Positions 20,794 through 32,378 are shown, numbered from the stretch's first letter. The stretch: DNA of 35,541 bases from Pleurostoma richardsiae (GCA_030052745.1 JANBVO010000092.1:1-35541); one strand, 5' to 3'. Notes: generated by a model from the letters alone, not told the origin. Numbers and translations: made by a program.

Positions 20794-21936
20794 TTTGGTA
20801 TGTAATTAGCTAACAAGACATCGCTTTACTGATGCTCCTCCTTGGCAGTATGTAGTGCGGTGTAGAATAATGACAGAACAGCCCATACACGCACTTTGTA
20901 CGCAGTGAGCATGGACGCTATACAGTATGTTTCCTTTTCTCACTGCCTCGAAACGCAGTGTGGCGTTCAATCTTAGGAGCTACCCTCCTACGCCTAGTAA
21001 GAAATGAATTGAGATTGTCCATAGGCTTAGGAAACTATTGGTCGAGTATGTGGCGCGATTTCGTCGAGTTGGTACGCAGGGCAGCATCAGCTCGTACTTA
21101 CATCCTCAATACTAAGCTAGTGCCATCGTGGCCCAGTCATTGATCATCTTAACCATCAATGCCAGCTTGCCGCCAATTGACGAGAAGCTGTCCGTCACAT
21201 GTGATCGTATTGAGACTCACGCTGTTTTTGCGTACATTTATGCGCGTTTAACCACTGAATCAGAACATGCGACGGCGCCGCCAGTTTCCAAGGCGTTGTC
21301 GCCCCTCCAGCCCAGGAGCAGACATTGGAGCTGCAATTTCAGGAGATTGCTCTCTACTGTAGAGGGGGGAGATCGCCCTGTCCACCATGACCGACGTTTC
21401 ACAATGCAACCCAGGCCGCCGATGCTATCACGGTGTGTGTATAGGATGTCTGATCTCCAACACTCTGCAGGTGGCGGTGGCGTACACATGCAATCGTGTC
21501 TAGGTCCACCATACTCTACATCCAGTTCTACCTAGCAATCACCGAGTCAATGCAAGTAACGCCAGCAAAGCTTCTTTTCGCGCTATAATCCTCGGCGTAG
21601 GCCGCCTTGGCCAGTGTACCAATCACGTCCATGATTAAGCCAATTCGCCCCTGAACCGAACCAGAAGGACTCTATCTGGCGTTCATTACTCTACATTACA
21701 TGGCTAGCCCAAGACACCCATGATCTGCACGAGGTGGAAAGGCGCATGTCAGTCATTGTGATTGAATGGAACTTCCTTGACGAGCTTATACATAAATACA
21801 GGTCTGTCCCGCTTCCCGGGCATCGTCGCATCTTTACTCTCACAGAGATCTCTGAACATATCCACTTCCCAATTCTTCAGGACCTTCTTCAGCAAGTGGC
21901 CTGCCACCACTCCGTCACGGAACCTAGTACTTTACG
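20794..21936. other. gene-free stretch
   Basis: Only short overlapping ORFs. A Cys-rich reading around 21400-21500 was considered but has no start, signal peptide or partner exon. Confidence 0.4.
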
Positions 21937-22728
21937 ATGATTCTTACGTACACTCCTACGTCAAACTGGGACCATTCACTCGTTCTGTCAGAGTTGCCCC
22001 AGGTCTTGGATGATGATGGCAGTGACGAGAATTGTACGCCCTCAGAGTTTGCCCTCTTCACTTTTCTACCCGCCGAGCTACGCTTCCAGATCTGGAAATA
22101 TGCCCTACCGGAAGGTATGCGGGTATACCGGGTCTGGAACATGTACAAACAGCACTACGAACTCAGAAGGCCGGTACCTACCCTCCTACAGGTCTGTCGA
22201 GAAACACGCGAGTGGTTCATCGGAGAGCCGAGAAGTAATCACTCGTCTAAGTCGTCTAGTTGGAAATACCAGTTGGTACATTGAACGTCAAAAAGAACGG
22301 CGGAGTTTACGTAAACTGGTTGAAGGACGACATCTACATTACGCAACCCTGTAAGACTCGATCCGAAATCAATATACCTTAGCCAGCTAATAGTCTCGAA
22401 CACAGTCATAATCCAGACCTCAGAACTGGACCAGCTCCAAAATCTCCGTCGTCTAACGATGAACTGGGGAGTGCTGCCATGCTGGGCCGTGACGTCGGTC
22501 TCTCAAGGAGTCCGATTCATACGGCACTTCCCGAAACTTGAGACTATGACTATCGCGGTGGACTGCCTAGTATATTTCTTTGAAGACCTGAACCCAGTGG
22601 TTGCTCATTCCATCAAGCGGCGCGAGCTCCGCAGAATTGCCGGTATTATTCGAAGGGAAATTGAGGAGGAGCGGCGACGCGATCCGGCCTGGCGCGCCCC
22701 CGACATACGAGTAGTCTGCGACATGTAG
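21937..22728 (+). CDS. 2EXR-domain protein, three exons
   Basis: Exons 21937-22234, 22273-22350 and 22406-22728 join in frame to 232 residues. The domain signature is FTFLPAELRFQIWKYALPEG (residues 41-60), then PTLLQVCRETREWF, and, across introns, GGVYVNWLKDDIYITQPF. The tail contains QLQNLRRLTMNWGV and ends VVCDM. Intron 2 is 55 bp (GTAAGA donor, GCTAAT branch, CACAG acceptor). Intron 1 is only 38 bp; it restores the frame exactly but is shorter than usual, so a small indel is the alternative. 2EXR proteins are abundant and variable in Pezizomycotina and have no known biochemical activity. Confidence 0.72.
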
Positions 22729-23461
22729 CATGCTGGGAGCTGAAAAGGGCCTGTCTTCACCAGCAGTCAGAGGTAGTAAATCTTGCGCGTGGATCTACAT
22801 ATAGGCATTTCGTCATATATAGACCTGTAAGAGTTGCCAATGGCCTGAACGTTGTATCTGTGTATGCGTTCGGCCACCTAGTGACTGCCCGTATATTGCC
22901 TCATGAAAACACCTCTATCAACCAGTGAATTCTCGCACATTCTCCTTTCTCCAACTCAAGGCAATACTATGGCGGTTATACTTCATGGCTGAGAGACCGT
23001 CTCGATATCCCGTCAAGTGAAAGACGCCGCGAGACCTCTGCAGCTATCCTCAGGCTTCCATGTCATAACCTTTAACGATACACTATCTCGTGATTGATAT
23101 GTTCCTACCACTTCTGCGTTCATCTGGGCATACTGGCGGTGAATGTACGGCCCGCACCTGTCCTTAGATCCCTATCTTCTACCTGCTACGCGACGTTCAC
23201 TGTCGCCCCCAGGCTTCTGTCACGAGTGTCAAATAGAGTTAACACGTCACAGTAAGGCCGTCAAGGAGGTAAAGCGACCTTCCGGCCGGCACAGGATATG
23301 CCAATAACGTGAAGCATCAGTCATTTTCTAACTGTACATCTGACTCGTCAAGCGTCGGAAGGGAATACAGCGTATATTGCAGGAGACTGTCCATCTGCCA
23401 TCATTATCGCCCTTCAGCCTCCTAGACAAAGCTGGCACTTTCGTGCCGCTTCGCATCCCAC
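22729..23461. other. gene-free stretch
   Basis: 3' flanks of two convergent genes. No coding or repeat signal seen. Confidence 0.45.
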
Positions 23462-23937
23462 CTAATTCAATCGATCTTCCAGCCGGGTCTGCCGCTCGTT
23501 TAGGCTGCCTATCTCTTTCTCTAGTGTCTCTGCGGTGACCCGCAGCTCGTTCAGCTCGTCTTCGCTCTTCTCTCCCTTCGTAGCCTCCTTCAGCAACTTC
23601 TCGATCTTTTCCAGCCTCTCATCCTTCTCTACCACGAGATCATCCAAGTCCTCCAACTTCGCCACGACTTAGTCGTATTCGTCTGACACCTCGACATAAT
23701 CACCTAGATCGTCCGACTCCTTGGGCTTCTCCCTCTGCTGATCCTTCAACGCAGCCTTCATTTCTTTTCTCGCCTGGGCTTTTAATCTGTCAGACTGTCC
23801 TTGCAGATTCTAAGACACAAATCAGTCGGCGTTAGGAAAGGAAGGATGGACAGATTTGTGCTCGCGGCAGATCCGAGGTAACTCACCGTACAGGCTTCAT
23901 ACCGTCGGCTTATCTGCTTGCGATTGGTATTGGCCAT
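23462..23937 (-). pseudogene. small coiled-coil protein split by one in-frame stop
   Basis: The ATG at 23937 opens exon 1 (23937-23887, MANTNRKQISRRYEACT). A 77-bp intron (23810-23886, GTGAGT donor, TTGTGTCTTAG acceptor) leads in frame to NLQGQSDRLKAQARKEMKAA and an acidic segment ending EVSDEYD, then TAA at 23669-23671. The same frame continues without another stop to 23462 as a charged heptad-rich coiled coil (DERLEKIEKLLKEATKGEKS ... LEKEIGSLNERQTRLE). Either the product is 63 residues, or a single mutation (for instance CAA to TAA) split a protein of about 132 residues. The family is not recognised. It is divergent from the small ORF starting at 24158, with 220 bp between the starts. Confidence 0.5.
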
Positions 23938-24116
23938 GCTCCTATCGCCAACAAGACAGGCACCAGGAAGAAGCAAAGAAGAAAGTACATCTTTTGAGCG
24001 TGTTCCGCGTTGAGCGGATAGAGAGAATGAAGAGAGCAGGATGACAATTCAGGACTCGCATAGAGCATGCGAGTCGACTGGCTGACCGCCCGTGAAAGTA
24101 CGCAGGACTGCTCCCT

Positions 24117-24122
24117 TATATA
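24117..24122 (+). promoter_or_regulatory. TATA box upstream of the 24158 ORF
   Basis: TATATA lies 41 nt before the ATG at 24158, within the short region shared with the divergent coiled-coil gene. Confidence 0.35.
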
Positions 24123-24157
24123 CTGATGCACCTAGCTCACAGACACATCTCGCACTC

Positions 24158-24319
24158 ATGGCCACGCGCGCCACCCGGGAAGCGACACGCTATGAGATTG
24201 TACCTGATAAAGCCAAAGTCTATGGAAGAGACGGGGAGAGGGTTATCCCCTGTGTAGATATCACATTGCTGACGATGGTTCACACGGCCAATTATGGGCC
24301 AAGGATGGCTCTTTCATAG
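24158..24319 (+). CDS. small hypothetical protein
   Basis: A 53-residue ORF (MATRATREATRYEIVPDKAK ... NYGPRMALS) that follows a TATA box. After the TAG at 24317-24319 the same frame stays open to about 24555, so a single stop may have shortened a longer gene. No family recognised. The alternative is chance. Confidence 0.3.
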   Translation: MATRATREATRYEIVPDKAKVYGRDGERVIPCVDITLLTMVHTANYGPRMALS

Positions 24320-25699
24320 GTATCCTCCGGATGGTATCCCGCCAAGCACCACATATGGCTCAAGGGGCGTGTCCAATACCACTCTTGCTCTTGGTACGCA
24401 TGCGGCATAGCTGATATAGCCACAGTACGTTCAGTTGATTCTTGCCACTGTCTCTACAGACGAGCTTCACAGGCATCCACCACTCATCATGCGTACGCCG
24501 AGTTGTGCCATTCCAGGCTCATGAGACAGGTTCCTTCCCGCATTTCCGTCCTCTGACAGTCCTACCAAAAAATATGCGTTTCCTAACCCATATATTAGAC
24601 TCTCTTCCTATGTCTCTCTTGAAGCCATACTCGATCCACTGCAAGCTCCACCACATCAGCTCTAGGCATGCTAATTCCTCCTGACGGCTCCCTGTCAGGA
24701 CTAGTACCTCCTAGGTCCGTTGGTCCCTCCGTTCCTCCCTCTTGGGTCTCAATCTCTGCTTCAAGACATATGGCTAGTTTCCGCCTGTGCTAACAATGAT
24801 TCCCGTTTCTGTAAACTATTAGCTAGGGCATTGTGGAACTGGACAAGACGATGTCACCCCGTGTCGCGCTTTCTTAGTACTTACAGTAAGAACCTCCGCC
24901 TAGCCAATCTCAGCTGATTCCCAACTGGAGCTTCCTTGGCTCAATAAGAAGTCTTATTCCCGAGACGAAGGAGGATTTGGGGCCAAGAGAGCCTCCTCTA
25001 GGCAGATTAGTTATCTCCTGGTTGCCTACGTGTTTAGGTCGTCAAGTTCCGTTTCTCGCACAGAAAATGATTTGTAGGACGCTATCACCTGTCCTTGCGT
25101 AGCCTCGAGTCAATTTCAGGCTAGCGAAAAGCGCAAGTCCCTCCCCTATGCAGCCTCACAGATAGAGCATCGGCACCACAATTTGGGTTGCTCTCGTTTT
25201 CAATCCTAACTATCGCTAATTGGCAAGGGAGACCTTTATTAGCGGCATGAGACATTGGGCGACGTCATGTTTAGTGAATTGCATAATGCGCAAGCCAGGA
25301 CCAGATTTTAGACGTGCGGAAAGCCGAGACCCAAAAGAGGGCCGCTGGCCCAGGTTCGGGGCCTCGCAGGTGCAGTTCCAGGGCGTACGAACCCAGTATC
25401 GGGCCCGTCCATAACATTGGCTCAAAGCTCAGCCTGGCTAAGTCGGCGCCCCAGCTTGCTCAGGGACCAGCTCAGGTAGGGCGGCACGAGCTCGCCCCGA
25501 AGACGGAAAAATGGATTTTAGTGAGCTTGAATTTCGTCTCCGAGTAAGATCGACCCTATCACGTCAACAGGAGCCGGGTCCTGGGGATGGGAAAAGGTTG
25601 CCTGTCCAGCCCGGTAACTGTAACCCGGATCCAGGATTCTAGGTTGCCGACACTAAGTTGCGAAGCCAGGTCCTCGGGATGCTGTCATGCCCCTTGATC
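24320..25699. other. gene-free stretch
   Basis: Mixed composition with short ORFs only. No repeat, RNA gene or domain found; it leads into the SNF2 helicase relic. Confidence 0.45.
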
Positions 25700-26760
25700 A
25701 ACTGTACCTAGTCCATGTAATTATATGCTCGCGATCGTGCAGGGTAACTCAACCATGTCCGCTCCGTTCTCACACATGTCGCAGGCCACGCTATCTACCC
25801 AGTCCTCAGTCTTGCTGTGCAACGTCGGGGTAGGTGCCGCCAGGAACCCGTACCCCTCTTAGCCCGGGACGCCCTCGAGACGCGTGGATTCGACAGGGAC
25901 CGTCGTCGTCTAGGTCATTGAACTCCCAGTTCGTGGTCTTGAGTAGCTTCTGCACACGGTGTCATCATACGGTACATAATGATGGCTGACAAATTCTTTG
26001 TTGCCGGTCGCTCTATTCGGGCGCTGCCACGAGGACGATCTTCATCCCCATCTTCTCGAGGTCCACGAACTTGTCCAGCTTCCGCATCCAGTTGCCGACG
26101 AAGCTGGGCGACACGAACCATCGTGGGACCGTGGGTGAGGTCGCCGACGACGCGCGCCGTCCATCCTCTGTCGATGCAGCACCACTAAGACTCGCACTCT
26201 GACGAGCATGTCGCGTTCGGAGGAGCCGCTCCGACGTGCGTGCCCCTCTGGAGATGTTGTTTGCAGTTGTCCTCCTTTGCGCGCTCGGCATTCACCTCGC
26301 CTCCCCGACGCAGCATCTGGATTTGCAGGATGATGGAGGCGTACGTCATGCACGACTTGCCGAGTTCATGTCGTTAATGAGGAGGAAGACCTGCACGCCT
26401 CTCTCGGCGTACCGGAGCCGCGCGGAAGGAGACAGTGACGAGCTGGTGGGGCCTAAAGGCGAGTTTCATACCGTATATCGTGTAGCCCGGACAGGAGCGA
26501 GACGTCCTTGGGGTCACGGCCGAACAGTTCACAGGCAACTGCCCAGTATCTGTCCATGGCCACCTTGCTCTTCCTAACTAGCGCGCCTCTGTTGTCCAGG
26601 ACATCTAGTCCTTCCAAGTCATGGTCATTGTGGTCATCGTGGTACCAATCACTAGGCGGCAAGCGCTCGATGCACTGGTGGGTGATTTGCTTGACTGTTC
26701 CAGGCCGAGATCAGGGACCAGGCTAATATGGAGCCATTTCCAGACTTCGTCTTTTCTAAC
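25700..26760 (-). pseudogene. SNF2-type helicase relic
   Basis: Reading on the minus strand, pieces in different frames follow the order of an SNF2 N-terminal ATPase region. They are KQITHQCIERLPPSDWYHDD; then VAMDRYWAVACELFGRDPKD and LLSGLHDIRYE; then HQLVTVSF; a Walker-A-like GKSCMTYASIILQIQMLRRG near 26340; WFVSPSFVGNWMRKLDKFVD near 26080; and KTTNWEFNDLDDDGPCRI near 25920. At least two frameshifts and several stops separate them, so no functional enzyme is encoded. The intact family remodels nucleosomes or translocates on DNA using ATP. Outer limits are approximate. Confidence 0.55.
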
Positions 26761-27243
26761 CCTGGGGAGCGGGACACCCTCGGCAATACTCCCGCGTTAG
26801 CCGAAGTCTCGACTGCCTCAATGAGGTGAAGTGATGCTTCGAAACCGGCCAGGCGGAGCATGGCTGGAACTGCGCCATCCACTACTAGTTGACGTCGCAG
26901 CGGCAAGAGCAGCTAATTGACTGCACACATTGGTAGGAACCGCATTCGCATGCACCCAATTCGATGCCCATACGCGGTGCAGGTAGCCGTTTAGTCGGGC
27001 CATCCCTGTTGATCCTGGATGCGAGCATGTATGGAGCTCAGCGCCGTCATTATGACCGCTAGCTCGGCATAGTATGGGTCTGCTCTGTTCTTGCTCCTAC
27101 CATAGGAGCGTGACGGTAAAGGTCATTGGCACCTCATGTCGGCCGTGTACCGCTGTATCGCGTATAACAACTCCCCACACCAAAGTCAACTCACTCGCAG
27201 TCCCCGAGGTCTTCCGAAATCCGCAACGGCGCATGATTCAGTG
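26761..27243. other. gene-free stretch
   Basis: Downstream flank of the Gcn5-like gene and possible further helicase debris on the minus strand (26700-26900). Nothing that can be called. Confidence 0.4.
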
Positions 27244-28487
27244 CTAAGGCTCGAGATACGACAACTCGGGTACGGCCTTGATCTGCTGCCACATGTACTT
27301 CTCGAGTCTGTTGGCGCTCTTGGCGTAGGGCGTGTTCTCGGAGTTGTAGCGGCGGCAGTTATCGAAGATGAGCTTGGCGTCCTTGATGAACTCCTCAGGT
27401 GTGGGATACTGGTCGGCCTCGAGCTTGGACTCCATGGTAGTGAGGTCCATGGGCTCCTTAATTATGTCATGGTAGTCGGCGACGTCGTCCGTATTGACAG
27501 GTATGAGGAACGGCCACGATGACGCGTGGGTCTGCATGTCGTTGAGCAGGTGCAGCAGCAGGTTGTAACCGGGCCCATGGCGTGGCTGGCGCGCAAGCTC
27601 GTCCATGTCGGGGGACCACCCCGAAGCCCGGATCGTCTCGATGGACAGGGGGTCAATCGGCGTCACGCCATCTTTCCACTGCTTGGGGGGCTGGTGAACG
27701 ATATGCGACGTGGAGAAGGCGCGGATCTTGGCGTGCACGCACTCCTTCTGCTTCAGCAGCATGCGGTGCGTTTCGAGGTAGCGGATACGTGGCAGCATGC
27801 TGCACTGCATGATGGTGCCGCCCTCATAGTCCTTGATGTAGCCACCCCACACGCTCCTGTCCAGTGTGATATCCTTGGTGAAGCCCTGTTTCTTGAAGAA
27901 GCCGATGGCATAATTGTCTGCATACGTCAGGAAGTGCATCACGTCCGACGTCGCCTTGACGTAGTCCTTCAGGTGCGACATCATGTGGGCACCGTACCCC
28001 TTGACCTGCTGGTCCGATGAGACGGCGCAGAAGACAATCTCGGCGAAGCGCCGTCCCTTGACGGGCCGATATGTGATACCACCCACCACCTGGAGTGGCT
28101 TCTTGACGATTGCGATTGATAGATGCGCCCGGTCGTAGACAAGCCGAGCGATGTAGCGCTTTGGCATCTCGGGCAGCTGTTTCTGGAAAATGCACTTCAG
28201 GCCCGTCAAAATGATCAGGCTCTCGCGCTCGTTGTCGTTGTTAACGACGCGGACCTCGATGTCACCATTGAGCTCTTCTACGACGACGGGCTTGGGGTGC
28301 AGGTTAGCGATCTCCAAGTCCACTGCTCAGCAACGACGGGGTGTACTGTCGCAATTACCTTCTCAGAGAGAGATATGATAGGCGGCTTAGGTTCCTTCTC
28401 AGATTCAGGCAGGGTATCCTGCTTGGGTCGTTTCGAGGCCATTGGCAAAGGCGTCTCTCCGCTCGCCTTGCGTTTCTCTTTCGACAT
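27244..28487 (-). CDS. gcn5-like: Gcn5-type histone acetyltransferase with bromodomain (probable paralog), two exons
   Basis: Exons 28487-28359 and 28290-27244 give 391 residues, the normal Gcn5 length. The 68-bp intron (GTAATT donor, GCTAAC branch, CCAAG acceptor) joins SLSEK to [20 protein letters not shown] in frame. The start was chosen at [10 protein letters not shown], as in other fungal Gcn5 proteins. The GNAT domain covers about 75-240: the general base E127 in [11 protein letters not shown], the acetyl-CoA loop [11 protein letters not shown], and [15 protein letters not shown]. The bromodomain covers about 284-385, with acetyl-lysine-binding N359 in [13 protein letters not shown]. 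It would acetylate histone H3 as the catalytic subunit of SAGA/ADA. Several positions I expect to be invariant differ (for example [12 protein letters not shown] instead of [12 protein letters not shown]), and it lies between a helicase relic and an NLR relic. I therefore infer an extra, diverged copy. Confidence 0.92.
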
Positions 28488-28920
28488 CCTGATGGATGCC
28501 GACAACGGTGGCAGCAAGGCGGCCTTGGCCGATTGCGAAGTGTACTACTTTGAGACGTGAAGTAAACGGGCTTGTGGCTGAGCACCACGTCACGGTTGGG
28601 CAGAGGCGCTAAGTCTTGGCACATACACTTCCCCCAGGGTAATATTTGGATCACAACTTCAGGTCAAGGATATTGCTCCTCTTGTTTCGAGCTTTAGAAT
28701 TAACTCAAACGGTACGTTATCTCGACTCTTGACAGGATGACATTTATTACTCTGCGGGGAAATCCAGTGGCGGACATGTTCAAAGCACGTGCGGGAAGTG
28801 GGGCAGCGCCTAACTTGCAGTCGAGTGATTGGCTATTATCGACCGACTAGTGACATTCGCGGTAGAAGAGCAAATCACAGTTCGAGATGAGCCTAGAACC
28901 GCAAATGGGAGGATGCCTCC
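28488..28920. other. intergenic region upstream of the Gcn5-like gene
   Basis: Divergent promoter space between the Gcn5-like gene and the NLR relic. Antisense and sense ORFs here are shadows without domains. Confidence 0.4.
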
Positions 28921-30656
28921 GTGGTCCGGTTTTCCACGATCCGGGCGTGCCCTGCACCCATACAACAGTGGGATGGCGTTCAGAAAGCCTTCCGTACAAA
29001 GCTGTCGACCAGCAACCAGCAGTCCAGCTTTCCGGAGTGCCAACGCGTCAGCTGGCGGGGCAATCAGCTCCACCTCTATAACCAGATGCTATTCCCGCAG
29101 TCGAGACTGATCATTCCGATCCTGCGTGACCCCAACTTCGTGGAGCGACCGGACATCGCGGCGTGGATAGGGAGCCAAGTACGTTGAGGCTAACAGTGTT
29201 GTGTACTCAGGCACGCAGTCATGTGACTAGGTTCTTCTCACCCATTTTGAAGTACGCCTGCAATAAAACAGTCGTGCGGCGGTTGTGGGTCGAGGCGGCA
29301 TATGGTATCTGTACCTGCCACTCTGCGTCAGACTTTTCAGACCGCGCTGACGACACTAGTGAAACCCAGCTCGCCGTACAGTATGCGGACGAGATCCTGC
29401 AGTACCGATTTTCTGGGTGCCTGCAAGCAGAAAGAACCGTATCGAGACGGCCTACCGGGACACAACAGCAGCCCAGCTTCGACTACCGCAGCATGCTGAT
29501 CGCAATACCGACACGCTCGGGCTGGTACGCGACCGGATGATGGTTCTCGACAATGCCGATGACATCAAGGTCTTTCACTCGGGCCGTCCTCACGGCTTAG
29601 ACTGAGCCGCGGACGATAGTTCGTCGAACACAATCGTGGCGACATGGCATATCACCTACGAGCAGGTCCGACGCGAATGGCCACCGGCGGCAGATCTGCT
29701 CTCCTTGATGAGCTTCTTCCTCCTGAACAGCGTTCCCGAGTCGGTCCTTCGTTCGCATCGATGTGAGGCTGGGGGACACGACTTCGACGAGGACATCGAG
29801 ATTTTGCGCCGCTACTCGCTGGTGGAGAGTGCCGCGGAGAGTGGCGTATTGGCGACGCAATCGCTGCTTTACCCAACAGCGGAATGCGAGGACTGGAATA
29901 TGTACCGGACACTCGATGCGCATGTCGAAAACATCATCGGTACAATCCCGAGGGATAGCGCGGATACCATGAGATGGGCGGTCCTGCTCACGAACGCTGC
30001 ATGGTGCCGGGGGATGAGCGGCCGATACATCGAGGTGGAAGCAATGCTGAGAGCTGTCGTGGACGCCAGGGAGCAGGTGCTCGGTGTGGGACATCCAGAC
30101 ACACTGACGGGCATTAACAATCTTGCGCAGGTGTTATCGGAGCAGGGCAAACGTAGCGAGTCAGAGCGGTTGCACCGGCCGGTGCTCGGTGAAAGAGAGA
30201 AGACGCTCGGATGCGAACATGCACACGCTGATGAGCGCAAGCAACCTTGCGGCCTGCTATGGGACCGGGATATGTGCGGAACTGCTGTACAGATGCAACG
30301 ACAAGCACTCCACGCAAGGGAGAAAGTGTTGGGCGAGGACTATCCGCACATGCTGGCGAGTGCCAACAATCTCGCGTCCATGCTACTTGTATAGGGCAAG
30401 TACGACGAGGCAGAGCAGTTGTTGGACGAGTAATCCTGGGGCTGGAGAGAGTGCTCGGCCCAGATCATCGATATACTCTCGCCAGTATCAGCAATCTCGC
30501 CTATCTCCTCCGCGACGGAAAGCGGACGGCAGAGGCCGCCGAGCTATATGAACCGGCCTACAGCGGCCATCGCAAAGTCCTCGGATCAGCGCATCCTCGC
30601 ACCGTGTCCTGCGGAAATAATTGTCGATCTGTCAGGGAAGAGGGCACGCCTTGATG
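28921..30656 (+). pseudogene. NLR relic: NB-ARC fragments plus kinesin-light-chain-type TPRs
   Basis: Pieces follow the order of fungal NB-ARC/TPR proteins. RLIIPILRDPNFVERPDIAAWI (about 29095-29175) is the usual entry to NB-ARC. ETQLAVQYADEILQ (about 29360) follows where the P-loop should be, though the P-loop itself is not intact. FWVPASRKNRIETAYRDT and MMVLDNADDIKVF (about 29410-29570, other frames) cover the Walker B region. After an apparent internal deletion, ATWHITYEQVRREWPPAADL (from 29639) begins the winged-helix/TPR part. TPR units of the E-VLG-HPDTL-NNLA type follow until a TAG at 30392-30394, then in another frame VILGLERVLGPDHRYTLASI to 30656. Intact relatives are sensors in non-self recognition and programmed cell death. 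NLRs are recurrent Starship cargo. Confidence 0.75.
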
Positions 30657-32288
30657 ATAAGTGACTGAAGTAGCACACATCTGCATGGTGTTCAGCACAG
30701 GGAGGCATGCAGGAGATGCATAACTCCGATTGCTGACTCTATGCAGGTCTCGGTTCTCTTTCATAGATCTTGCACCACTAGTGAAGGGCGCCGAAAATGG
30801 CTCCCTCGTTGACTCTTAAGGTCTGTCCCCGCTGGACTGGAGAGCGAGCTCCCTCTTTCTTCTTCCGTCTGTCTTTATCGCGCCAGCTCGCGTCTCGCAG
30901 TGGCTGTCGCTATCTGCCCCTTTTCGTCACCATTAGTCTCCAGGATTCATGCCCAGCATGGCGCACTCCGACCACTTGACCGACGATGACTACAGCACCG
31001 GGTCATCGTCGTCTTGAGACGACGACCTCTTGACGACGAAGACGAAGCGTTCTGCTCCGGCACCAAAGCCACTAACGTAGAGCTCCTCTGCGCCTGCGAC
31101 GGCGATAGCGTAGGGACGACGACAGCATCGAGGACCTGATCCTCAAGGGGAACGTCCACTCGCTGGAATGCTACCAGCGGGTCACCGTCGGGGTCATACA
31201 GCTTGACTCGTCCAAAGGAGTCGTCTACATCTCATTCAGCGGGGCTGCTATCTGTGGTATGTGCGAGCTACCATGCGCGGTCGCAATACGTCGGCAGAGA
31301 TACGGGATCCAACATGTCGCTCCAGCGTCGCATACCAGCATCGCACAATAGCAGGCCGAGAATGTGGTCAGGAAGAACTTCGGGAGCATAGATGAAATAT
31401 ACTGTGCTGCAAAGCCGTTGTTCACGCCGAGCTGCAACAACTGGTTGACAGTACGTGGTGGGGTCGGACCTCTTTCCATGTACGTCTTGCCTACCTACTA
31501 CTCGGATGACCAGAGAGCGGTAATGTTCAACTTTTAGCGTAGAGAATCGGCCTAGCAATCCTAACGGTATCAAGGTCTGCGCATGTGATCCAGATGCTGC
31601 GCTGCTCCTGTACGCGGCGAGACGTGATAAAGAGTGCTACTGCTCAGTGAGACACATGGGTCTGACTGAGGTGAGCGTGGCTACGCTGCCTGAATATTCT
31701 GCCGGCGCTGACGGCCAGCAATGAGCCCGCGTCTTGCTCTGGCTGCTCATGACATCCAGGCTTGCTGCAGCGCAGGCCACTGATGACGTTGTCAAACCGT
31801 TTTGATTTTTGCTGATAAACTCTCTGCTGACGAAAGTAAGTTTCTCCTAGTTCGGCGTTAGGTACACGTTATCGGCGCTGACAAGGCTCCAGCCCATTCG
31901 CTACATCCGCCCAATACTGTGACCGTGAGACGGTAAGCGAAGACGAAGCACGGCTATGGTTACCTAGCCGATCAAGGTGCACCAAGACGAAAACCGCGAC
32001 ACCTTGTCACGTGAAGAGAAGCCCATCGTTGTGCGGCGGTCCCTGGGACCTCCGTATGGCCACTCGTGGTCAACAATGAGCGTCCAACTCGACAGGGGGC
32101 GTACCCATCACTGCTAGAGATGAGGCTCGAGTCAGCGTCAGCTCCCCAGCTCGGGGCCGTCATCCTCGATACTATCTAGCGTGCTACGACCCTCGTCCCC
32201 ACTTTGTGGGCCTTTAGGGCTTGTCGCGGAAGATGCTGACCCGGCGGCTGACCGAGGTAACCAGATCTTGACTCCATGTCTGTGGTTC
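30657..32288. other. gene-poor stretch with coding-like fragments
   Basis: Fragments that look protein-like but cannot be joined or named: an acidic/Ser-rich piece from the ATG at 30949 (HLTDDDYSTGSSSS), DSIEDLILKGNVHSLECYQR and QLDSSKGVVYISFSG in another frame (about 31115-31245), and VVRKNFGSIDEIYCAAKPLF (about 31360-31430). They may belong to one decayed gene. The TATA of the next ORF is listed separately. Confidence 0.3.
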
Positions 32289-32296
32289 TATAAATA
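32289..32296 (+). promoter_or_regulatory. TATA box of the gag-like ORF
   Basis: TATAAATA lies 90 nt before the ATG at 32379 and stands out in GC-rich surroundings. Confidence 0.5.
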
Positions 32297-32378
32297 TGGG
32301 GCCACTCCTCTTCACAAGTCAACTGTTTTTGAGTGCCGTCATCCTCCCATATAGCTGCTTGTCGAGTGTGCCTTCATC

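Noticed and set aside
27526-28560. Plus-strand ORFs of 145-164 residues
   Set aside because: Antisense to the Gcn5-like gene, whose minus-strand domains are unambiguous.
29597-30317. Minus-strand ORFs of 67-165 residues over the TPR region
   Set aside because: Shadows; the TPR repeat pattern is on the plus strand.
30949-31580. A named gene for the acidic/Ser-rich and DSIEDLILKG fragments
   Set aside because: Fragments lie in different frames and match no family I can recognise, so they are only noted as coding-like.
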